Part shown: piece after piece, positions 15,970 to 24,194 of the stretch
Position numbering within the stretch: the first letter of the stretch is position 1
How the letters are laid out: each line of letters opens with the position of its first letter
Assembly: GCA_019694575.1 (NCBI GenBank)
Contig: JAIBBR010000041.1
Coordinates: forward strand, 1 to 36,737
From: Myxococcaceae bacterium
GTDB taxonomy: Bacteria; Myxococcota; Myxococcia; Myxococcales; Myxococcaceae
Direction of reading: 5' to 3'
DNA: 36,737 nt
Position numbers and translations under genes: made by a program
Notes under the pieces: generated by a model
The model's input: only the letters and a program-made list of their open reading frames with translations
Database searches by the model: none
Told to the model about the DNA's origin: nothing

Positions 15970-18098
15970 CGCGCTTCGACCTCGGCCGGGCGCACGGTGC
16001 GGTAGGTGGCGTCGATGTGCTCCATCAGCTCTTCGAAGCTGTCGCCATAACGCCGCTCGTCGCCTTGTTTGTAGCCACGGCGGTTGACGTAGAAGCTGCC
16101 TTTTTCGCACTCGCGTTTCCAGCCCGGCTGATCGTCCCAGTCGACGCCGTTGTCGTCGCGCTCTCGGCAATCGACGCCGCCCGTCGCCGCGTTGGTGAAG
16201 CAGCACCGCCCGCTGGGGAAAACCAGAATCATGGGGCGAAACTGCACGTCAACGTCTTGCACGTAAGCGTCGGTAATCAACGAGCTGAACATCATCGACT
16301 GAGAGTCAGAGCCGTAACCATGGCCAATGAAAATCACCGGGTACCTTTTGTCTTTGTTTTCGGGCTCGTCATAGCCAGGCGGCAAGGCAATCGAGTACTC
16401 GCGTTTGCCTCCGAGAATCTTTGAATCAAACCAGGTGGTTTTCTGGCGCTCGCTGGCGCTGCTGCCGCCATAGGGCGTTGGGGGCCGCTCTAAATGGGGC
16501 CAGGTCATCGCTGCCCAATTGAACATCGCGTAAAAGCGGTTGACAGCCTGGGTGGCAGTGCCCACGTGGTCGCCTTCGCCTTCGATGCGCTCTTCATCGG
16601 TCGGCTCGGCTTTGCCAAAAATAATGTTCAGGTCGCGGGGCACATTTTTCCACCGCTTGTTCCACGGAGAAAAGACGCCTGTACGACGGTCAGCCATGCC
16701 GGGTATTTCGGTGAAGTCGCGGTAGCTGCCCGTGGTTTTACCCCCGGCGACTTCGGCGGCCTTGAAAACCATGCGCGCCTGCAAACCAAAGTTGAACAAG
16801 TCACGCAGCCCGCCATCGGTGAAAATGTCGACCCGCTTGAGCGCCTCGGGGTTCTGACGCATTTGTTCGCGCGCGTCATAGGCAAAGAAGGCCTGGCGAC
16901 CCGACGAAAGGTCGTACGTGCCGTTGCCTTCTCCAATGTCTAAAGTACCAGGCACACCATCGAGCCCATCGTCGCGAAAGGGTTCACCCACTTCGCGCTT
17001 CCAATCGTTTTCGGTGCCGAAGGGGTTGGTTTCCATATCGAAGTTGTCATGGTTGAAGTCTTCGACTGTGGCGCGCGCCGTGGTGAGACAACCGCCGTGG
17101 CCGTCTTCATTCGCGTCAGCACAGCCGTCGACGCCCACGTCGTCAAAACGCTCTTGCCCGTTGTTGAGCAGCGGTTCGCCATAGTCACGCCGCCCGTTGC
17201 CGTTGAAGTCGATGGCCAAGCCCGTCGCCACCGGGTTGAAGGTTTCGCGGCACGGGTCAACCTTGCCTGCTGAGCTCAACAGCAGCAGCGGCTCGTCTTC
17301 TCTCGACGCGCGCTTCACCACCCCTTTGCCTTGGCAAAACGCTTGTGCGAACGCCTGCTCTTGCGCCAGCGGCAGCGGCGTCACTTTGTTCTTCGCCACC
17401 GAGCAGAAGTCGACGCGCTCCTTGTTGTCAGCGCAGTAGTAGATGACGGGTTGGCCGTCACAGAAGGTAATCACGTCGTACTTGCCTTGGGGGTTGTATT
17501 CGGCGTTGTAGACGCCCTTCAGCCGAACCGGGTGGCTGCAATAGTCAGCCGGAGGAAACCGGGCTCGCTCTCGGTCGACGCCAGCGGGAGCAAAGGGCGA
17601 CTGCGGGTTCTCAGTGAGAAAATTGCCGAACGCCAACGTCAAGTCGTTGAGCAAGCGAATGTAGTTGTCGCGATCAAAGCTGCCGCCGCTGGTGGTGAAA
17701 ACCCAATTGTTGAAGTCTTCGGCCAGTTGAAACGACACCCGCTGGCCGTGCTGCGCGCAGGCATTCATCACCACTGGGTCATTGAGCGCTTGGGGGTTCT
17801 CGGCCAGCACGCGCTCGATGTCTGCCAGTGGGCAAAAGCCGCCCACCAAAAACTTGTCCAACATGTGCATGAAGAAGGCGCCTTCCAACGGGCCGCCCAT
17901 CGCTCCAATACCGTCGAAGCGCTCCAGGTTGCGAAAACCGAGCGCGTTGGCGCCAATGCCGCCCATCGAGACGCCCGAAATAATGCGGTAGGTGGTGGGA
18001 ATTTTCGCCGTCGGCAAAGGTGTTGGGCTGCCACACCCCGACAGCACCAGCGCCCACACTCCCCAAAACAGCGCACTTTGTCGTACCTGAAAGGTCAT
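15966..18098 (-). CDS. lipoprotein esterase, apparently circularly permuted esterase-D fold
   Basis: A lipoprotein signal (lipobox LSGC, Cys22) begins this 710-residue protein; ATG 18098 fits it, while GTG 18149 would add 17 residues. The nucleophile elbow GVSMGGIGANALGF (Ser44) and the following GIGAMGG lie at the N-terminus, right after the anchor. Two Asp/Gly-rich segments at about 296-335 and 347-396 look calcium-binding. VDIFTDGGLRDLFN (423-436) and GEGDHVG (His511) are candidates for the acid and base of the triad. The C-terminal 155 residues carry the part that normally comes before the elbow: EYSIALPPGYDE, YPVIFIGHGYGSDS, ILVFPSG and SFEELMEHIDATYRTV. That order is a circular permutation of family PF00756, by comparison from memory. 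The substrate is unknown. It heads an operon with the cNMP-fold and zinc-ribbon genes. Confidence 0.8.
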   Translation of the reverse strand: MTFQVRQSALFWGVWALVLSGCGSPTPLPTAKIPTTYRIISGVSMGGIGANALGFRNLERFDGIGAMGGPLEGAFFMHMLDKFLVGGFCPLADIERVLAENPQALNDPVVMNACAQHGQRVSFQLAEDFNNWVFTTSGGSFDRDNYIRLLNDLTLAFGNFLTENPQSPFAPAGVDRERARFPPADYCSHPVRLKGVYNAEYNPQGKYDVITFCDGQPVIYYCADNKERVDFCSVAKNKVTPLPLAQEQAFAQAFCQGKGVVKRASREDEPLLLLSSAGKVDPCRETFNPVATGLAIDFNGNGRRDYGEPLLNNGQERFDDVGVDGCADANEDGHGGCLTTARATVEDFNHDNFDMETNPFGTENDWKREVGEPFRDDGLDGVPGTLDIGEGNGTYDLSSGRQAFFAYDAREQMRQNPEALKRVDIFTDGGLRDLFNFGLQARMVFKAAEVAGGKTTGSYRDFTEIPGMADRRTGVFSPWNKRWKNVPRDLNIIFGKAEPTDEERIEGEGDHVGTATQAVNRFYAMFNWAAMTWPHLERPPTPYGGSSASERQKTTWFDSKILGGKREYSIALPPGYDEPENKDKRYPVIFIGHGYGSDSQSMMFSSLITDAYVQDVDVQFRPMILVFPSGRCCFTNAATGGVDCRERDDNGVDWDDQPGWKRECEKGSFYVNRRGYKQGDERRYGDSFEELMEHIDATYRTVRPAEVEAR

Positions 18099-18177
18099 GA
18101 GGGCGCGAACTGTAAGAGAAAACAGGGGGCGCTGTCTGCCCAAGGCCACATGAATCTTCCTCTGAAGCCTGACGTTA

Positions 18178-18972
18178 GTGTCGTTGATGACCTGGCAACG
18201 CTGTCACAGTGCAGTACGCGCGCTGCTGCTGCTGAGCGCGCTGGTTTTTCCCGCGGGGGCTGCCGAGCGTTCGGCCTTCGGGCCCGGCGAACAACTGACT
18301 TATGACGTCTCGTACTTGGGCGTCACCGCAGGTTGGGCACAGGTGACGGTGGGCGCGACAATGCAGCAATACGGCGCCGAGGTGTGGCCCATCGTCTGTC
18401 TCGCCAAGACGACCTCGCTCGCCGACATGTACCCGGTGAGAGACCGCTTCATCAGCTTCTGGGAGCCACGCCAGCGCCGCTCAGTGGGCAGCGACTTTTT
18501 TCAAGACGAAAACGGCAAGCGGCGGCGCGAGCGGGTGCGCATCGACGCCACAGAACGCAAAGCTTTCGTCACCCGTCAACGCGAGGGCGCCACCGCCGAA
18601 GTGAGCTACGACCTTAACGACGCCTTCGCCGACGTCGCAGGGGCGATGCTTTATTTGCGCAACGAAACGCTTCAAGAGGGCCATCGTGTACGGGTACCGG
18701 TGTTCACCGGCGACAACACCTTCGTGATGGAAGCAGTGGTGGAAGCGCGGCAAACAATTCGTACCGTGCTGGGCGACCGCGAGGTTTTTCGCCTACGGGT
18801 GAGCAGCGACTTTTCGGGCAAGCTGAAAACCAAGCGCGACATGCAGGTGTACCTCACCGCTGACGCGGCGCAGGTGCCAGTGCGCGTCGAAGCCGACTTC
18901 TTGCTCGGAACTTTGCGGGCCGAGCTTTCGGCATATTCCTCAGGGCGTGACTACACTCAAGGCGGGTTATGA
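18178..18972 (+). CDS. secreted DUF3108-like protein, copy 1
   Basis: This is a 264-residue protein with a cleavable signal peptide (hydrophobic ALLLLSALVFPAG, cleavage near AGA-AE). The mature part is beta-rich: FGPGEQLTYDVSYLGVTAGW near its start, then YPVRDRFISFWEP, LNDAFADVAGAMLYLRN, VPVFTGDN, and YLTADAAQVPVRVEADFLLG near the end. This matches the DUF3108 pattern as I know it, a periplasmic protein of unknown function. The start is GTG 18178; TTG 18184 and ATG 18187 are in frame. It is divergent from the esterase gene and overlaps copy 2 by four bases. Confidence 0.82.
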   Translation: MSLMTWQRCHSAVRALLLLSALVFPAGAAERSAFGPGEQLTYDVSYLGVTAGWAQVTVGATMQQYGAEVWPIVCLAKTTSLADMYPVRDRFISFWEPRQRRSVGSDFFQDENGKRRRERVRIDATERKAFVTRQREGATAEVSYDLNDAFADVAGAMLYLRNETLQEGHRVRVPVFTGDNTFVMEAVVEARQTIRTVLGDREVFRLRVSSDFSGKLKTKRDMQVYLTADAAQVPVRVEADFLLGTLRAELSAYSSGRDYTQGGL

Positions 18973-19817
18973 CCATTCGACAGTTTCGAAGCGCGGCGCT
19001 GGCGTTGTTGTGGTGTGCGGGAGCAGCGACGGCACAGAGCCCCGCCATTCACCCGGTGCCCGACAATAACGCGTGCCTGCCCCTGCCAGCGTTGCAGACG
19101 CCCTGGTCTTTCGGGCCCGGCGAAGTGTTGGAATACGACCTCGACGCCCTGGGCGCCAAAGCTGGCCGCATGACCATGCGTGTTTTGCCGGTGAAGCAGT
19201 CGCAGCTGCCCATTGAAATTCGCGCCGAGACCAACACCTTCTTTTCAAAAGTGCGAAAAGTCAGGGGCACCGGCACCAGCTACCTCAACCCCAAGACGCT
19301 GCGGCCATTGCGGTACTACGAAGACGCTTTAGAAAATGACGTGCACCGCACCGCCGACGTGGCCTTCGCCACCAAAGATCACTCGGTGAAGCTGGCGTTT
19401 ACCGTCAACGCTGACGCCGGCACTTCAGAATTTCGCTACGACGACGACGGGCTCGATGTGGCGGGCACCATTTTCTTGATGCGGCAGCTGCCCTTCAAAG
19501 AAGGCCTGCCCATTTGCTTCGACGCGTACGGCATTCGCCGGTTGTGGCGGGTGTTCGGCAAAGTCGAAGGCAAAGAACACGTGTCATTGCCGGTGGGCGA
19601 ATTCGACGCCTGGCACATTTCGGGCGAGGCAGCGGTCATCGGCAATGAAAACATGCGCCGCGAAATTCACGTGTGGATCTCAGCCGACGCGCGCCGGTTG
19701 CCGCTCGCGGCCATGGGGGTCATCGACCTGGGCGCCGTGCGTGCCACGCTCACCGCGGTAACGCGGCCCGGAGAAGCGAAGTCGCGGGCTGAGCCGAAAC
19801 AGAACTTGAAGTGGTGA
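18969..19817 (+). CDS. secreted DUF3108-like protein, copy 2
   Basis: This is a 282-residue paralogue of the preceding gene. A signal peptide ends near ATA-QS. The core repeats the same order: FGPGEVLEYDLDALGAKAG, then SYLNPKTLRPLRYYEDAL, DGLDVAGTIFLMRQLPF and VWISADARRLPLAAMGVIDL. The similarity to copy 1 is clear in the FGPGE, YD and ISADARRLP-like segments but otherwise low. Four residues from the mature start is a Pro-rich leader absent in copy 1. Its ATG overlaps the previous stop (ATGA), so the two are made together and may form a pair in the periplasm or envelope. No catalytic residues are evident. Confidence 0.82.
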   Translation: MTIRQFRSAALALLWCAGAATAQSPAIHPVPDNNACLPLPALQTPWSFGPGEVLEYDLDALGAKAGRMTMRVLPVKQSQLPIEIRAETNTFFSKVRKVRGTGTSYLNPKTLRPLRYYEDALENDVHRTADVAFATKDHSVKLAFTVNADAGTSEFRYDDDGLDVAGTIFLMRQLPFKEGLPICFDAYGIRRLWRVFGKVEGKEHVSLPVGEFDAWHISGEAAVIGNENMRREIHVWISADARRLPLAAMGVIDLGAVRATLTAVTRPGEAKSRAEPKQNLKW

Positions 19818-19826
19818 TTGAGCGAC

Positions 19827-19981
19827 TCAATGGCCGCGCGGGCCCGGAGCTTCTTTGAACCCATCGGGCACTTTGAACGCCGCATCGGGAGCCAAGCTTT
19901 TCTCCCGTGGCGGGGGTGCCCACCATGGGCAAAGTGACACAGCCCGACAAGGCCATGAGGCGCGCAAAAAAAACTTTGCAT
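19827..19981 (-). pseudogene. small lipoprotein gene broken by two frameshifts at homopolymers
   Basis: From ATG 19981 the minus strand reads MQSFF and then leaves frame at a run of eight T (19966-19973). Removing one T gives a perfect lipoprotein signal, MQSFFARLMALSGC, followed by VTLPMVGTP. A run of five C (complement of 19912-19916) causes a second shift. Removing one C joins it to REKSLAPDAAFKVPDGFKE and a stop at 19829-19827. The restored product is about 50 residues. Either the gene is decayed, the runs allow slippage, or the assembly has two indels. The evidence is pattern only. Confidence 0.4.
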
Positions 19982-19986
19982 GCTGC

Positions 19987-20010
19987 AAAACGCCCGCGGG
20001 TTCACCCGCG
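19987..20010 (-). terminator. possible Rho-independent terminator after the MopE lipoprotein gene
   Basis: On the minus strand a GC-rich hairpin, CGCGGG with TGAA loop and CCCGCG (19995-20010), is followed by GGCG and then four T (19990-19987). It lies 54 bases after the lipoprotein stop. The U-run is short and offset, so this is weak. Confidence 0.35.
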
Positions 20011-20045
20011 TGACTCGAATGAGCTTCACCCAAACCACGGTTTAC

Positions 20046-20067
20046 CTAGGTGACTGGTGTCACCTAG
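20046..20067. repeat. perfect 9-bp inverted repeat across the lipoprotein stop codon
   Basis: CTAGGTGAC at 20046-20054 and GTCACCTAG at 20059-20067 are perfect inverted copies with a four-base loop, TGGT. The right arm contains the stop codon of the MopE lipoprotein gene (20064-20066). No T-run follows on either strand. It may be an RNA 3' end stabiliser or a protein site. Confidence 0.5.
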
Positions 20068-21173
20068 AGCGCGCTGAACGGCACGACGAACATGTTGTAG
20101 CCGTCAGCGGTGAAGGCACAGTCGTTACCGCGGTACTCAATGGTACCCACCACCCACATGTCACCCAGGTCGGTGAAGGGGCGGGTTTTGGTCGCAACCA
20201 AGTTACCCGCGCAGTACACCTTGACCGTGGCATTCACCGCGCTCGGTGCCGCGTTGTAGGCATAGTTGTGCACCCCGATGGTGTACTTTTGACCCACCAC
20301 CGGGCTGTTGATGCGAATGTTTTCAGGGCCCGTAAAGACTTCGTCGTCACGGTCGAGCGACGGATCATCGGCCGTGCCCGGAGCGTCCCACGCGGGGGTC
20401 TTTTCGGCGAAGAAACAATCGTACGGCCCATTCAAAGGTGTCCACGCGATGGGAGAGTGCGAATTGCCCGCGCTGGGGTGAAGCAGGTGCAGGTCCATGT
20501 CGTTGTTGCGGTCCCAGGTAAGTTCTATCCACAAATCGCCGACGGGCAACACGGTGATGGTGGTGGCACAGGTCGACTTCTGGCCGTTGGAGTCAGTGGC
20601 GGTAAACCGCACGTTGTGCGTGCCCACCACGTCAGCGAAGTAGTTGGTCTGGTGGCAGTTGGTGGGCGAACTGAAATTACCCGCCGACGTCGCCGGGCGG
20701 CTGGCCACGTCCCACTCGCAGGTGAAGTTGTCGCCCTCGGCGTCGGTGGCGGTGGTCAAAAGCGCTACGGAGCTGTTGGCGTTGACGGTGCGGTCAGGCG
20801 GGCACGTCACCAAGGGAGGCGTGGAGCACAGGCCCCCTTCGTCAGAGAGGCCATCGCAGTCATTGTCGAGACCGTCGCAAACTTCGGCGGAAGAAACGGT
20901 GACGCCCACGCAGGGGCTCCAACCGGCGATCAACTCGCCTGATTCAACGCAGGTCGTCTTACCCGCTTCACACACGCCTTTAAGGCCAGTGGAGCAGTCT
21001 TTCACGTCGCCCACCACGCAGATCGGCGGAGGCCCCGCGTCTGGCGGCTCTGGAATCATCGAGATGCGGTCCTGACCACAGCCTTGTACGAAGAAGAACG
21101 TTGAGAAAGCCACCGAGCCAACCAACAAGGCAGAACGTTTCATGGCGCACCGAAATAGTTCGGCCGCGTTCAT
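20064..21173 (-). CDS. lipoprotein with MopE metal-binding motif and Ig/PKD-like domain
   Basis: The signal peptide ends in lipobox VQGC (Cys32 in this frame). After a Pro-rich linker comes a Cys-rich segment ending in a MopE-type motif, EVCDGLDNDCDGLSDEGG, at about 97-114. A PKD/Ig-like beta domain follows (about 118-210; VTCPPDRTVNANSSVAL, FTATDSNGQ), then a domain opening LWIELTWDRNNDMDLHLLHP, typical of surface proteins in these bacteria. Start choice: ATG 21173 has GGAGGTGA upstream but 10 bases away. ATG 21143 gives a more usual signal peptide (MKRSALLVGS) without a ribosome site. It is probably outer-membrane or surface anchored. The function is not known. Confidence 0.85.
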   Translation of the reverse strand: MNAAELFRCAMKRSALLVGSVAFSTFFFVQGCGQDRISMIPEPPDAGPPPICVVGDVKDCSTGLKGVCEAGKTTCVESGELIAGWSPCVGVTVSSAEVCDGLDNDCDGLSDEGGLCSTPPLVTCPPDRTVNANSSVALLTTATDAEGDNFTCEWDVASRPATSAGNFSSPTNCHQTNYFADVVGTHNVRFTATDSNGQKSTCATTITVLPVGDLWIELTWDRNNDMDLHLLHPSAGNSHSPIAWTPLNGPYDCFFAEKTPAWDAPGTADDPSLDRDDEVFTGPENIRINSPVVGQKYTIGVHNYAYNAAPSAVNATVKVYCAGNLVATKTRPFTDLGDMWVVGTIEYRGNDCAFTADGYNMFVVPFSAL

Positions 21174-21239
21174 GAAATCAAGCTCACCTCCCCGATTAGT
21201 GAGATTGATCTTCGACAGGCGTTGGAAAATTGTCAGTCA

Positions 21240-21593
21240 TTACGCGCCTTCTGAGCGCAACTTGCCGGCGGCTTGGGCGAGGCGCTTGCGCATTTGGGTC
21301 ACCACCACCATCAAGTACTCGAGGCGGTTGAGCACCCGAAAATCTTCGGCGACTTCGAGCAGAGAAACGGGGTGCAGGCGATCAGACCGCATGGCATCGA
21401 CGACGTCGTGGAAGTGGCTTTCGACTTGGGCAATCGCGTCGAGGCCTTCACGCAGATCATCTTCGAGAAAGTCCATCAGCACGGCGGTGTCTTCGCGCTT
21501 TGGGAGCATGCGCTCCAAGCGATCGACCGACTCTTTGATGGCGTCGACAGATTCAGACAACGGCAAAGCTGCTTCGACAGTCGCGGTACGCAT
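21240..21593 (-). CDS. small helical protein, unknown
   Basis: This 117-residue protein is predicted wholly alpha-helical from its pattern of hydrophobic and charged residues (VDAIKESVDRLERMLP, LEDDLREGLDAIAQVESHF, LNRLEYLMVVVTQMRKRL). It has no cysteine, signal or membrane segment. I do not recognise a family. ATG 21593 is taken as the start; a TTG at 21629 in frame would add 12 residues and neither has a clear ribosome site. It lies 55 bases downstream of the DUF507 gene on the same strand, which suggests joint transcription. Confidence 0.65.
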   Translation of the reverse strand: MRTATVEAALPLSESVDAIKESVDRLERMLPKREDTAVLMDFLEDDLREGLDAIAQVESHFHDVVDAMRSDRLHPVSLLEVAEDFRVLNRLEYLMVVVTQMRKRLAQAAGKLRSEGA

Positions 21594-21648
21594 TTCGCGA
21601 AAAGCTACCGGCCTGTAGCCAGCCGTCAAATTTTAGAAGCGCTGAAAC

Positions 21649-22167
21649 TCAGATCAACCCACGGGCACGGCGAATCTGCTCGACGGTCTTGTTGTACTCG
21701 ACTTCGAAGGCCGAAGTGCCTTCTTGCAAGTGCTTGAGCCGTGAACGCGCCTCGCGGTCGATCTCGTCGTCGACGTCGAGGTGCTTCTTCATGATCTGAA
21801 ACACCTTTTGGCGCAGCACGTTGTCGGCCGAAAACACCTCTTCGACATTGCGGCTGATCAGCAAGAACTCAATCATCTGGTTGATGACGTATTCGATACC
21901 GTCTTCACCCATTTTGAAGCCGCGCACATCGGCCATTTCGCGCTTCACTTGATTGAACTTTGAATGATCGTAGCCCCGGCGCTCGAGGGCCTCGCGGGTC
22001 GCTTGGTTGACGCGTTCTTCGCTTGCCAAGTACTCACGCATGATGGCCGAAAGGTCCATCTCAGCGTCGGCGATGCGCAGCGTTTCGACCTCGATGTCTC
22101 CGTCTTGCATGAGGCGTTGCACCGCCTCGCGCGAAATGATCGGAATCACCTTCGGGTACAGCCTCAT
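21649..22167 (-). CDS. DUF507 family protein
   Basis: This 172-residue protein begins MRLYPKVIPIISREAVQRLM, the usual DUF507 opening, and continues with DGDIEVETLRIADAEMDL. It appears to be the double-length form: a second half from about residue 88 (MGEDGIEYVINQMIEFLLIS, NVLRQKVFQIMKKHLDVDDE) looks like another copy of the same helical unit. The family function is unknown. The ribosome site AGGA lies eight bases upstream of ATG 22167. It is the first gene of a minus-strand pair with the helical protein. Confidence 0.88.
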   Translation of the reverse strand: MRLYPKVIPIISREAVQRLMQDGDIEVETLRIADAEMDLSAIMREYLASEERVNQATREALERRGYDHSKFNQVKREMADVRGFKMGEDGIEYVINQMIEFLLISRNVEEVFSADNVLRQKVFQIMKKHLDVDDEIDREARSRLKHLQEGTSAFEVEYNKTVEQIRRARGLI

Positions 22168-22269
22168 GGTCGTGTCCTATTCCCAGTTACCCAGTAAAAG
22201 AATGTGCCACGCGTTTACTTGAGCCACGCCTACGGTCGCAACGAAAACCTTCGTCTTTCCGCAGAATTC

Positions 22270-24177
22270 TTACGAGACGGGTTCAGAGCTCGGGGCGGCG
22301 TCTTCAAGCGAAGCCTCGCGCACCGCATCGGTCTGCCCATCGTGCGAGTGAAGAAAGGCGTAGATCCGCTCGGCCACCGCGGGCCCCACCGTTTCAGACA
22401 ACGCTTCAATCGAAGCACTGCGCATCGCCTTGACACTGCCAAACTGGGTGAGCAACGCGCGGCGGCGCCCTTCTCCCACACCGGGAACCTGCGACAGCTC
22501 GCTCCACAACCCGCGTTTACGCTTCACTTTGCGTTGAAAAGCAATGGCGAACCGGTGCGCTTCGTCACGCAGCCGAGTCAAAACGAACAACTCTGGTGAA
22601 GTCTGGGGCAGCACGATGGGGTCTTTTCGACCCAGCACGAAAACCCGCTCGGGGCTTCGCTCAGCTTCATCATCGGGGTGCACCGCCTCGAGCTCACGGC
22701 TCTTGGCCAAACCCACCAAGTCGATGCCCGACACATTCAAGTCGCGCATCGCCGCGTGGGCACTGGCGAGTTGCCCTTTGCCACCGTCGACCACTATCAA
22801 GTCGGGTAACTCGCCTTCGGCCAACCCCCGTTTCAACCGGCGGCTCAAAATTTCGTACATGCTCTTGAAGTCGTCGTTGCCAGCCACGGTCTTCAAATGA
22901 AACTTGCGGTACGCCGAACGCTCGGCCTCACCGTCGACCGCCACCACTTGCGAAGCCACCAACGCGCTGCCTTGAAAGTGCGAAATGTCGAAGCACTCGA
23001 TGCGACGCGGCAACTTCGAAAGGCCCAACTTGTCTTGCAACCGTTTGAGCACGTCTTGCGCTTCTTCACGGGTCTGCTTGCGTTCAGAGAAGGCCCGCTG
23101 CGCATTTTGGGTCGCGGTGGCCAGCAACGCCGCCTTGTCGCCGCGCTGAGGCACCGACACCCGCACCTTCTCGCCTTTGTTTTCTGACAGCAGCGCCGAC
23201 AACGCGTCGAGCGGGCCCGGAGCGAACGGCAACAAAACCTCTTTGGGCACGAAGTTGTTGTCGCCGTAATAAAGATTAACAAACGACTCGAGCAGCTCAG
23301 CATCGGGAAACTGCTGGCCGCTGAAATGAAACGCCTGCCCACCCGCCATGCGCCCACCCCGCACATAAAAGGCATAAATCACCAGCCGCTCGGCCTCGCG
23401 GTAAAAACCAAACACGTCTTGATCAACCGGCTCGACCCCAGCCACGGTCTGCCGCTCCATCGAGCGCTCGAGGGCGATGGTTTGATCACGCAGCCGAGCC
23501 GCCTCTTCGAACTCCAACTTGCTGGCGGCTCCTTTCATGCGTTGCCGCAGCGACGCAATCAACGGCTCACATTTGCCCTCGAGAAAGAGCAACACCGCGT
23601 CGACGTTTTGCTGGTAGCTCTGCGACGAAATGGGGTGCACGCACGGCGCTGGGCAACGGCCAATTTGGTAAAGCAGGCACGGCCGTTTGCGCTTCTCGAG
23701 CACGTAATCAGTGCACGTTCGCAGCTGAAAATATTTATTCACCACCCGCAACGTTTCGCGAATCGAACCGGCCGACGCGTAGGGCCCAAAGTACCGGGCA
23801 CCGTCTTTGGCGATGCGCCGCACGGTTTCTAGCCGCGGGTACGGGTGCGTCGTATCAATGCGCAGACAGAGAAAATTCTTGTCATCGCGCAGCGCCACGT
23901 TGAAGCGCGGTTTGTGCTTTTTGATCAGCTCGTTTTCGAGCAGCAGCGCTTCTTTCTCAGTGCGCACCACCAGCGTCTCTAAATCAGTCAGGTAGCGGTC
24001 AAGCACGCCGACAAACGCCCGGTTGTCGCTCGACGACCGCGTGAAATAAGAGCGCACGCGGCTGCGCAGATTCACCGCTTTACCCACGTAAATGACCTCG
24101 CCCCCCTCGCCCTTCATCAGGTACACGCCGGGCGCTTGCGGCAATTCAGCGAGCTTGGCTTGGAGCGCTTCGGTCAT
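22270..24177 (-). CDS. uvrC: excinuclease ABC subunit C
   Basis: UvrC makes both cuts beside a DNA lesion in nucleotide excision repair. It has a GIY-YIG domain at the N-terminus ([25 protein letters not shown]). Counting from the upstream GTG at 24180, four cysteines at 156, 168, 176 and 180 have the spacing known for the Fe-S cluster of Escherichia coli UvrC. A UVR motif with [13 protein letters not shown] lies near 222-235. The RNase-H-like 5' nuclease carries [11 protein letters not shown] and [11 protein letters not shown], and helix-hairpin-helix motifs near the end include [18 protein letters not shown]. The start is ATG 24177. About 14-17 bases separate it from uvrB, so the two are probably one transcript. 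Confidence 0.97.
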   Translation of the reverse strand: MTEALQAKLAELPQAPGVYLMKGEGGEVIYVGKAVNLRSRVRSYFTRSSSDNRAFVGVLDRYLTDLETLVVRTEKEALLLENELIKKHKPRFNVALRDDKNFLCLRIDTTHPYPRLETVRRIAKDGARYFGPYASAGSIRETLRVVNKYFQLRTCTDYVLEKRKRPCLLYQIGRCPAPCVHPISSQSYQQNVDAVLLFLEGKCEPLIASLRQRMKGAASKLEFEEAARLRDQTIALERSMERQTVAGVEPVDQDVFGFYREAERLVIYAFYVRGGRMAGGQAFHFSGQQFPDAELLESFVNLYYGDNNFVPKEVLLPFAPGPLDALSALLSENKGEKVRVSVPQRGDKAALLATATQNAQRAFSERKQTREEAQDVLKRLQDKLGLSKLPRRIECFDISHFQGSALVASQVVAVDGEAERSAYRKFHLKTVAGNDDFKSMYEILSRRLKRGLAEGELPDLIVVDGGKGQLASAHAAMRDLNVSGIDLVGLAKSRELEAVHPDDEAERSPERVFVLGRKDPIVLPQTSPELFVLTRLRDEAHRFAIAFQRKVKRKRGLWSELSQVPGVGEGRRRALLTQFGSVKAMRSASIEALSETVGPAVAERIYAFLHSHDGQTDAVREASLEDAAPSSEPVS

Positions 24178-24194
24178 CACGGCGGAAGGTAATT

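Noticed and set aside
17331-18305. Long plus-strand open frame of about 324 codons opposite the esterase
   Set aside because: It is antisense to a signal-peptide-bearing gene with clear hydrolase motifs, and its own translation has no domain pattern.
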